Position numbers and translations under genes: made by a program. Of a DNA stretch of 10,541 nucleotides, positions 5,586-10,541 are shown in pieces. The notes under the pieces are model-generated. The model made no database searches, was not told the DNA's origin, and worked only from the letters and a program-made list of their open reading frames with translations. The first letter of the stretch is position 1, and each line of letters starts with the position of its first letter. Source of the DNA: an uncultured Collinsella sp. (GTDB lineage: Bacteria > Actinomycetota > Coriobacteriia > Coriobacteriales > Coriobacteriaceae). The DNA lies in the NCBI GenBank assembly GCA_900541285.1, contig UQJA01000068.1:1-10541 (forward strand), in the 5' to 3' direction.

Positions 5586-7277
5586 TTATTCGCCGGCAGG
5601 CGGTTGTGGTGCGGACGAAGACGGGGTCGAGCCTTCGCCACCATCCTGGCGCGGCTTGCGGGAACGGCGACGGCGACGGCGCTTTTGACCCTGGTCGGCC
5701 GAGCCCTCGCCACCGCGCGGCTCGCGTTCGTCGCGAGCGGCGCCATGCGAAGCCTTGGCAGCCGCTCCCCCGCCATCTCCGGGACGACGGCGCGTGACCT
5801 TGACCTCGCCATCCGAGACCTGATCGGCCACGGAGGGCACTGAGGGCTTCTGTTGCGCGCCCGAGGAATGGCGACGGCGCGGACGCGGCGCGCGCTCCTC
5901 CTCGCCACGTGACTTGCCGCCCTTGTCGGCAGGCGCATCGGAACCCGAACCACCCTTGGGGCCGGCACCGGCCTCGCGAGCAGCTGCGGCGCGGAAGGCG
6001 TCCTCGCGCTCCTCGCTCGACAGATGACGGCGGCGGCGACGTGTGGGGTTCATGCCGCCGCCGCGATTCTGCTGCTGGGGCTGCTGAACCTCGCGCTCGC
6101 GAGAGGCGTTCTTGCCCGCGGCTGCAACCTCGGTAGCATCGCCCGAGCCCGCGCGCTTGCGACGGCGACGGCCATCGGCCGCCCCCTCGGCCTCGGGTGT
6201 CTCGGCCTTACCGCGGCCTTTTCCGCGGCCACGGCCCTCGCCCTGACCCTGACCGGCGCGAGCATCGGATTCAGCATCGCGACGACGGCGCTTGGGCATC
6301 GACGTGCCGGCCAGACGGTCGGCACTCGACAGGCCATCGCCCACATCGACGCCGTTTTCGCGATCGAGCTCCATGAGCGCCAGGCGCATCTCGGGCGACT
6401 CGATGCGCTCGAGCACGTCGCGCGTCACGCAGTCGGGGCGGCAGTTGCAGCCCTGCTCGGCGGCCTTCTTTTTGCAGCCCTCCGAGCACGTCATATCGGC
6501 TAGGTTGACCTTAAAGACTTTGCCGTTCTCCAGGCGCAGCACCAGCTGCTCACGCGGCGTGTCATACTCCTGGATACGCGCCTTGCCAAGCGGCGTATCG
6601 ATGAGCGTCTTCTTTTTGGGCGCACGGCTCTTAAAGTCCTTGTAGGCCTCGAACTCGTAGCGCAGGCAGCACATCAGACGACCGCACACGCCGCTGATCT
6701 TGGAGGAATTGAGCGGCAGGTCTTGCTCTTTTGCCATGCGAATCGAGACGGGCTCAAACTGTCCGCCAAAGCGCGTGCAGCAGAGTTCCTGTCCGCACTG
6801 GGCATAGCCGCCCACCAGGCGGGTCTCGTCGCGCACGCCGATCTGGCGCATGTCGACGCGAATGTGCAGCGTCGAGGACAGATCCTTGACGAGCTGGCGA
6901 AAATCGACGCGCTCCTCGGCCGCAAAGTAGAACACGGCCTTCTCGCCGCCAAACAGGTACTCGACGCCCACCGGCTTCATCTCGAGGTCGAGCTCCTTGA
7001 CCAGGCGGCGGAAGTCGACCATGGCCTCGTCGCCCTGGATGGCCAGGTCGTCGGCAAGCTGGAGGTCGATGTCGCTCGCCACGCGCAGCACGGGCTTGAG
7101 CGGCTGACCGATCTCGTCTTGCGGCACCTCAAAGGGATCGGCCGTGACCAAGCCAATCTCGGTTCCGCGCTCGGTGGAGCAAATGGCATAATCGGCCTCG
7201 AGGATATCCAGATCCTGCGGATCGAACCACAGGTCGCGCGAGGCGTAGGTAAACTTAACGGGTACGACTAACGGCAT
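5586..7277 (-). CDS. ricT: RicT/YaaT-like PSP1-domain protein with long Arg/Gly-rich tail
   Basis: 563 residues. RicT (YaaT) in Bacillus works with RicA and RicF in an iron-sulfur complex that steers RNase Y mRNA processing and affects sporulation, competence and biofilm. The PSP1 region fills about 1-290: EVPQDEIGQPLKPVLR (50-65), YYFG-type strands at 107-118, QIGVRDETRLVGGYAQCGQELCC in part (145-167), and VCGRLMCCLRYE (197-208). Cys 161, 166, 167, 198, 203 and 204 are the family's conserved cysteines. A further cluster follows at C264, C268, C277, C279, C283. From about 328 to the end the protein is disordered and rich in Arg, Gly, Glu and Gln, with basic runs (KRRRR, RRRRRH, KRRRRRRSRKPR) and RGG-like pieces. 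Typical family members are about 275 residues. The ATG at 7277 overlaps the holB end by 10 nt and has GGAAGG 7 nt upstream. The holB-ricT neighbourhood matches Bacillus. Confidence 0.9.
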   Translation of the reverse strand: MPLVVPVKFTYASRDLWFDPQDLDILEADYAICSTERGTEIGLVTADPFEVPQDEIGQPLKPVLRVASDIDLQLADDLAIQGDEAMVDFRRLVKELDLEMKPVGVEYLFGGEKAVFYFAAEERVDFRQLVKDLSSTLHIRVDMRQIGVRDETRLVGGYAQCGQELCCTRFGGQFEPVSIRMAKEQDLPLNSSKISGVCGRLMCCLRYEFEAYKDFKSRAPKKKTLIDTPLGKARIQEYDTPREQLVLRLENGKVFKVNLADMTCSEGCKKKAAEQGCNCRPDCVTRDVLERIESPEMRLALMELDRENGVDVGDGLSSADRLAGTSMPKRRRRDAESDARAGQGQGEGRGRGKGRGKAETPEAEGAADGRRRRKRAGSGDATEVAAAGKNASREREVQQPQQQNRGGGMNPTRRRRRHLSSEEREDAFRAAAAREAGAGPKGGSGSDAPADKGGKSRGEEERAPRPRRRHSSGAQQKPSVPSVADQVSDGEVKVTRRRPGDGGGAAAKASHGAARDEREPRGGEGSADQGQKRRRRRRSRKPRQDGGEGSTPSSSAPQPPAGE

Positions 7278-8395
7278 TTCAGTGCCTTCCTGATATCGAA
7301 CAGCATGACCTCGATGGCCAGCTGAGGAGTAACGTTTCTGGCGATGTTGCGCTCGGCGGTTGCGACCGCCTCGAGCGCCCGCGTGGCACCCGCAACATTC
7401 GTCGCGGCGGCAAGCCGCCCGATCGTGTCGCGCACGTCCTCGTTCACAACGTCTGCCGCCTCGTCCTGAAGCGTCAGCAGCACGTCGCGCATGAGCGTCC
7501 GCGCGCTCGCCAGCGCTTCCATAATACCCGAACGCTCGCGCGCGTTGAGTTCGCGCTTGTTGCGGTCCTCAAGCTGCTTCAATGCTCCACGCGACAGGTA
7601 GTCGGCGTTTTGCTCGAGCACCTTTTCCTGCGTGGACTTGACCTCGGCGAGCGGCGCCTTAACGGCGACGATGAGTGACTTGGCACGGCTGAGCACGTCG
7701 GCCTCGTCGGCGGCGATGAGCGAATCGATGGCGCGAACCATCTGACGGCGGGCGTCCTGGCGCTCGGCGCTCTTGAGGAACTCGATGCCACGCGTGGGGC
7801 TTCCCGCCACGGCGACGGCCATGCGGCAACGCGCGGGGTCCTGACCGGTGGCGCGGCTCACGGCCTGCGCGGCGACGGCGGGCGATACCAGCCGAAACGG
7901 CACGCACTGGCAGCGGCTCACGATGGTGGGCAACATCACGTCTGCCGAGGTGCCCAACAAGATAAACATAACGCCCTCGGGCGGCTCCTCGAGTGTTTTG
8001 AGCAGTGCGTTGGCGGTGTTGGCGCGCAGCTGCTCGGCACGGTCAATGATGTAGACCTTGGCCTTGGCGCGGATGGGCGCCAGGGGTACGTCGTCGAGTA
8101 GCTCGCGCGTCTGGGCGATGAGGTAGCCCGTGGCGCTCTCGGGCGTGTAATAGTGCACGTCGGGGTGCGTATGGCGGGCGACGCGCACGCAGCTATCGCA
8201 TGAGCCGCAGCCATCCTGCTCGCACAGGAAGGCTTGGGCGAGCGCCCACGCGGCGTCGAGCTTGCCCGCGCCGGGCGCGCCCAAAAACAGGTAGGCGTGC
8301 GATGCGCGACCGCTGGCGACGGCATTGGTCAAAAAGTCGCGCACGCGCTCTTGGGTGTCAAGCTTGGCCAGCAGGCTTGTCTGAGTGGGGGCCAT
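7268..8395 (-). CDS. holB: DNA polymerase III subunit delta prime
   Basis: 375 residues. Delta prime is part of the clamp loader that places the sliding clamp on primed DNA at the replication fork. Seen: HAYLFLGAPGAGKLDAAW (33-50) with a P-loop, four zinc-binding Cys (C58, C63, C66, C69) followed by HTHPDV, the Walker B-like VYIIDRAEQL (114-123), LLKTLEEPP (131-139) and the SRC motif (160-162). The P-loop Lys is followed by Leu where active ATPases have Thr or Ser, in line with a delta prime that does not hydrolyse ATP. The ATG at 8395 begins 1 nt after the tmk stop and has a perfect AGGAGG 9 nt upstream, inside the tmk end. A TTG at 8416 would add seven residues but would place that site inside the coding region. 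It is co-transcribed with tmk and ricT. Confidence 0.95.
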   Translation of the reverse strand: MAPTQTSLLAKLDTQERVRDFLTNAVASGRASHAYLFLGAPGAGKLDAAWALAQAFLCEQDGCGSCDSCVRVARHTHPDVHYYTPESATGYLIAQTRELLDDVPLAPIRAKAKVYIIDRAEQLRANTANALLKTLEEPPEGVMFILLGTSADVMLPTIVSRCQCVPFRLVSPAVAAQAVSRATGQDPARCRMAVAVAGSPTRGIEFLKSAERQDARRQMVRAIDSLIAADEADVLSRAKSLIVAVKAPLAEVKSTQEKVLEQNADYLSRGALKQLEDRNKRELNARERSGIMEALASARTLMRDVLLTLQDEAADVVNEDVRDTIGRLAAATNVAGATRALEAVATAERNIARNVTPQLAIEVMLFDIRKALKCR

Positions 8396-8396
8396 G

Positions 8397-9080
8397 TTAC
8401 TCGGCCTCCTGGGCAAGCGCGGCGGTGACGGCGTCCTGGGAAATGTCGAGGCCGTAGACGCGAACCTGCTCGACCGTCCGCGCGAAGACGTCCTCGATGG
8501 ACGCGGTCGCGTCGATGAGCTTTACGCGGTTTGGTTCCTCGGCGGCGATGGCGCAAAATCCCTGGTAGACACGCTCTTGGAAGGCCATGCCCTTAGCCTC
8601 CATGCGATCTGCCGCGCCACGGGCTGCCATGCGCAGCGCCGCCTGCTCGGGCGTGATGTGATAGACGAGCGTGAGCGCCGGGTGCGTCCCCGCGACGGCC
8701 AGGTTGTTGGCATCGCGTACTATCTGGCGATCGAGGCCATCGGCAAACGCCTGATAGCAAGTTGTGGAATCGTAGAAGCGGTCGCACAGGACCACCTTGC
8801 CGGCAGCAAGGGCAGGCGCGATGACCTCGTGCACCAACTGGGCGCGCGCGGCCTCGTAGAGCAACAACTCGCAGGTGTCGCCCATCGCCGTATTGGCGGG
8901 GTCGAGCAGCAGAGCACGGATCTTTTCGCTGATGGCGGTACCGCCCGGCTCGCGCAGGGTCACAACCTGGTAGCCGGCAAGGTCGAGCGCACGGGCAAGC
9001 AGGCGCGCCTGCGTAGATTTACCGGCGCCATCGACACCCTCGAGCGTGATAAAGCTATGTTGAGCGGGCTCAAAAGCCAT
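8397..9080 (-). CDS. tmk: Thymidylate kinase (dTMP kinase)
   Basis: 227 residues. It phosphorylates dTMP to dTDP with ATP, an essential step toward dTTP for replication, in the cytosol. Seen: the P-loop GVDGAGKST (15-23), REPGGT (43-48) for dTMP binding, LCDRFYDST (98-106) with the catalytic DR pair, and the lid segment ARGAADRMEAKG (153-164). Basic residues lie in the lid rather than after the P-loop Gly, as in the E. coli-like type. Length is slightly above the usual 205-215, with a short C-terminal extension. The ATG at 9080 has AAGGGG 8 nt upstream. It is the first gene of the tmk-holB-ricT run; a candidate promoter with TATCAT lies about 55 nt upstream. Confidence 0.97.
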   Translation of the reverse strand: MAFEPAQHSFITLEGVDGAGKSTQARLLARALDLAGYQVVTLREPGGTAISEKIRALLLDPANTAMGDTCELLLYEAARAQLVHEVIAPALAAGKVVLCDRFYDSTTCYQAFADGLDRQIVRDANNLAVAGTHPALTLVYHITPEQAALRMAARGAADRMEAKGMAFQERVYQGFCAIAAEEPNRVKLIDATASIEDVFARTVEQVRVYGLDISQDAVTAALAQEAE

Positions 9081-9132
9081 GGGCGCAGCCCCTTCCTACA
9101 AGGCGCGTAAATGCAGATATATCAACCAAGCC

Positions 9133-9162
9133 ATGATACCCCAGTGCTTGGTGCGTCCCCAA
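9133..9162 (-). promoter_or_regulatory. Candidate promoter of tmk-holB-ricT
   Basis: Minus strand: TTGGGG (9162-9157), an 18-base spacer, TATCAT (9138-9133). The -10 is embedded in GGGGTATCATGGC, almost the same string as upstream of comF. A 6-bp dyad CCAAGC/GCTTGG (9126-9131 and 9146-9151) brackets the -10. The -35 is weak. Transcription would begin near 9126, about 46 nt before the tmk ATG. Confidence 0.4.
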
Positions 9163-9182
9163 TGGCTAAAGGTGCCTTTCCG

Positions 9183-9251
9183 AAGTTGCGGTGAAATAGG
9201 GACTGATTGAAGCTCTGAGACCGCCAAACAGTCCCTATTTCACCGCAACTT
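9183..9251. repeat. 69-bp palindromic repeat, copy 1
   Basis: Two perfect 23-base inverted arms (9183-9205 and 9229-9251; core TTGCGGTGAAATAGGGACTG) enclose a 23-base centre. It separates tmk from the divergent zinc-ribbon gene and ends just before that gene's promoter. A second copy with the same 23-23-23 layout lies at 10327-10395. No T run follows, so it is not a simple terminator; REP-like or MITE-like. Confidence 0.75.
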
Positions 9252-9276
9252 ATGAAGGGGAATTTGGGGTGCTGGG

Positions 9277-9282
9277 TATAAT
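9277..9282 (+). promoter_or_regulatory. -10 box of the zinc-ribbon gene
   Basis: A perfect TATAAT preceded by CTGGG lies 37 nt before the ATG at 9320. No good -35 is present at 16-18 nt (GAAGGG); the nearby TGGG may help as an imperfect extended -10. The 69-bp repeat copy 1 ends at 9251, right above the -35 position. Transcription would start near 9289. Confidence 0.6.
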
Positions 9283-9319
9283 CGTCGTATTGCATTGAAA
9301 TGTGGCGAAAGGAGTGGCA

Positions 9320-10309
9320 ATGTCTCGGTATTGCGCCTCGTGCGGCAAGCTTCTTGCAGATAATGCCAAGTTCTGCACCTCGTGCGGTGCACCTGTTGAG
9401 CAAACAACCGCGAGCGATAGCCAGCCCGCTTTTGAGCAGACCGGCTCCCTTGATACGCCGCAAGTCAAGGCGGACAACCCCCTCGCCTATCGACCCGACC
9501 CCGCCGCAAGCCCCGCGGCCGTCGGGACCACGCAGCGCATACCCGTCGCGAGCGGCTCGCCCCAACAGCAGCCGGCTCCCGCATACGCGCCCACTTCGCC
9601 ACAGACCCCCGCTCCCAAAAAGAGCGGCACCGGGCCGCTTATCGCCGTTATCGTTGTGCTGATGGCGATCATCATCGCCCTGGTCGTTTTCTTTGTGATC
9701 AAGCCTTTCGACAACGCCGCCACGCAGACGACTGCCGAGGTTGCTAAGCTGCACCATGACGTCGACGACGATGACCTAAAGCCTCTCGGCGATCCCAACA
9801 GCCTGTACGACGATGATGACGATGACGATGACGACGAGGATGGCAGCGAAGCAACGCTCTCCGAGCAGAACCTCTACCGCCGACTGAGCGAATACTACGA
9901 CTTGCTCGAAGACCTCGACAACTACGTCCGTGGCTGCGCGCAGAACTTCAACGGCAGCTATCTGGAAGAGAATCGAACCACACGTCAAAATCTCGCCGAC
10001 GTCGCCGAGCGCACGGAGGACACCATCGAGCAGTATTACGATATCGTCGAGGACCTAGACGTCCCGACGAGCTCCAAGAACTACAGCTCCTGGAAGGACA
10101 TCATCGCCCTGTACGACGACCTGGATCACCGCATTGACGCAATCTGTGATGCCTGGGAGATCAGCCTGAAATACGCCAAGCCTGCGGACCACAAGAATGA
10201 GATCGTGGCGCCGCTGTCACGCGACAACGTGGCGGGCACCAATGACAATAAGTACCGCCTAGACTTTGAGGAGCGCTATCCCGGCGCCAAGCCTGTCGAG
10301 GTGAAGTAA
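9320..10309 (+). CDS. Zinc-ribbon single-pass membrane protein with Asp-rich extracytoplasmic part
   Basis: 329 residues; no specific function recognised. Order of parts: an N-terminal zinc ribbon with CxxC-x10-CxxC (C5, C8, C19, C22), a Pro/Gln/Ala-rich linker (about 30-100), a KKSG stop, one transmembrane helix (about 106-128, Ile/Val/Leu/Phe-rich), then an acidic stretch with HHDVDDDD (145-152) and nine Asp in a row (164-172), and a charged helical C-terminal domain rich in Asp, Tyr and Glu (about 178-300). The zinc ribbon should be inside and the C-terminal domain outside the membrane. The ATG at 9320 has AAAGGAG 5 nt upstream; a GTG at 9302 in frame is unlikely. It is the only plus-strand gene here, set between the topA-like gene and tmk and bracketed by the 69-bp repeats. 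Similar zinc-ribbon membrane proteins of unknown role are common in this class (from memory). Confidence 0.85.
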   Translation: MSRYCASCGKLLADNAKFCTSCGAPVEQTTASDSQPAFEQTGSLDTPQVKADNPLAYRPDPAASPAAVGTTQRIPVASGSPQQQPAPAYAPTSPQTPAPKKSGTGPLIAVIVVLMAIIIALVVFFVIKPFDNAATQTTAEVAKLHHDVDDDDLKPLGDPNSLYDDDDDDDDDEDGSEATLSEQNLYRRLSEYYDLLEDLDNYVRGCAQNFNGSYLEENRTTRQNLADVAERTEDTIEQYYDIVEDLDVPTSSKNYSSWKDIIALYDDLDHRIDAICDAWEISLKYAKPADHKNEIVAPLSRDNVAGTNDNKYRLDFEERYPGAKPVEVK

Positions 10310-10326
10310 TCCCAACAACTGATCAA

Positions 10327-10395
10327 AACTTGCGGTGAAATAGGGATTAATTAGGCCTTTTGCCAGCAAAAACAGTCCCTATTTCACCGCAACTT
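10327..10395. repeat. 69-bp palindromic repeat, copy 2
   Basis: Arms 10327-10349 and 10373-10395 enclose a 23-base centre; the right arm is the same 23 bases as in copy 1. The left arm differs from the perfect complement at three positions (10329, 10347, 10349). Centres of both copies start with ATT and end in GC-AAA-type sequence, so the copies are in the same direction. It begins 18 nt after the zinc-ribbon stop. Confidence 0.75.
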
Positions 10396-10401
10396 AGAAG
10401 T

Positions 10402-10439
10402 GGGGCCGGGCGCGCATTTGCATTTGCGCGCCCGGCCCC
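10402..10439. terminator. 15-bp perfect GC-rich hairpin between convergent genes
   Basis: Bases 10402-10416 pair without mismatch with 10425-10439 (GGGGCCGGGCGCGCA and its complement) around the loop TTTGCATT. It lies between the end of the zinc-ribbon gene and the end of the gene on the minus strand, the right place for a two-way terminator. No T run is present on either side, so classical Rho-independent action is uncertain. Confidence 0.6.
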
Positions 10440-10460
10440 GCCGCGTCTATATGTGCTCGG

Positions 10461-10541
10461 TTACTTGTCGGCGGCCTTCTTGGTGGTCGTCTTTTTTGCG
10501 GCAGGCTTCTTTGCGGGCGGGTTTTTTTTTGTTTTATCCGC
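10461..10541 (-). CDS. topA: Lysine/alanine-rich C-terminal end of a protein, probably DNA topoisomerase I
   Basis: Only 26 codons and a stop are in the window. The sequence (for example PAKKPAAKKTTTKKAADK before the stop) is a basic, repetitive Lys/Ala/Thr/Pro tail. Actinobacterial topoisomerase I carries such a tail, which aids DNA binding and processive relaxation, and topA lies upstream of tmk/holB-type genes in related genomes. That is context, not proof: histone-like proteins and some translation factors have similar tails. A run of nine A on the coding strand (10530-10522) lies inside the tail and is a possible site of slippage or sequencing error. Confidence 0.5.
   Translation of the reverse strand, partial: ADKTKKNPPAKKPAAKKTTTKKAADK

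Overview
The window looks like a chromosomal core segment of a GC-rich member of the Coriobacteriia, most likely Collinsella or a close relative. This is inferred from gene content, base composition and protein style; no database search was possible. Almost everything reads on the minus strand. In transcription order (right to left) the genes are: the lysine/alanine-rich end of a gene that is probably topA, then tmk, holB, a ricT/PSP1-type gene, comF, an unrecognised gene with a nuclease-like C-terminus, a solute-binding lipoprotein, the long-form ribosome hibernation factor hpf, and a DegV-family gene cut by the left edge. One gene, a zinc-ribbon membrane protein at 9320-10309, is on the plus strand between the topA-like end and tmk.

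Region by region. 1-914 holds degV and the end of hpf, with a terminator hairpin sitting almost on the degV ribosome binding site. 912-1496 is hpf. 1497-1813 is non-coding, with a good terminator for the lipoprotein gene and a perfect 8-bp dyad in the hpf upstream region. 1814-2806 is the lipoprotein. 2807-3556 is a 750-base gene-free stretch holding a candidate promoter with a leader of about 340 nt, two strong adjacent hairpins and a 217-bp element bounded by 48-nt imperfect inverted repeats (MITE-like). 3557-9080 is a compact run: tmk-holB-ricT are 1 nt apart or overlapping and probably one operon, and comF plus the nuclease-like gene follow after a 100-nt gap with two hairpins, one of which contains the comF ribosome binding site. 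9081-10460 holds the plus-strand zinc-ribbon gene, flanked by two copies of a 69-bp palindromic repeat and followed by a 15-bp GC-rich hairpin.

How the genes work together: tmk (dTTP supply) and holB (clamp loader delta prime) serve DNA replication. The ricT-like protein belongs to a family tied to RNA processing and has gained an unusual 235-residue Arg/Gly-rich tail. comF belongs to the competence/phosphoribosyltransferase family. hpf acts in ribosome dormancy. No complete novel system is proven. The points most worth following are the two families of palindromic repeats, the AbiEi-like/nuclease-like gene behind comF, the comF leader hairpin and the RicT tail.
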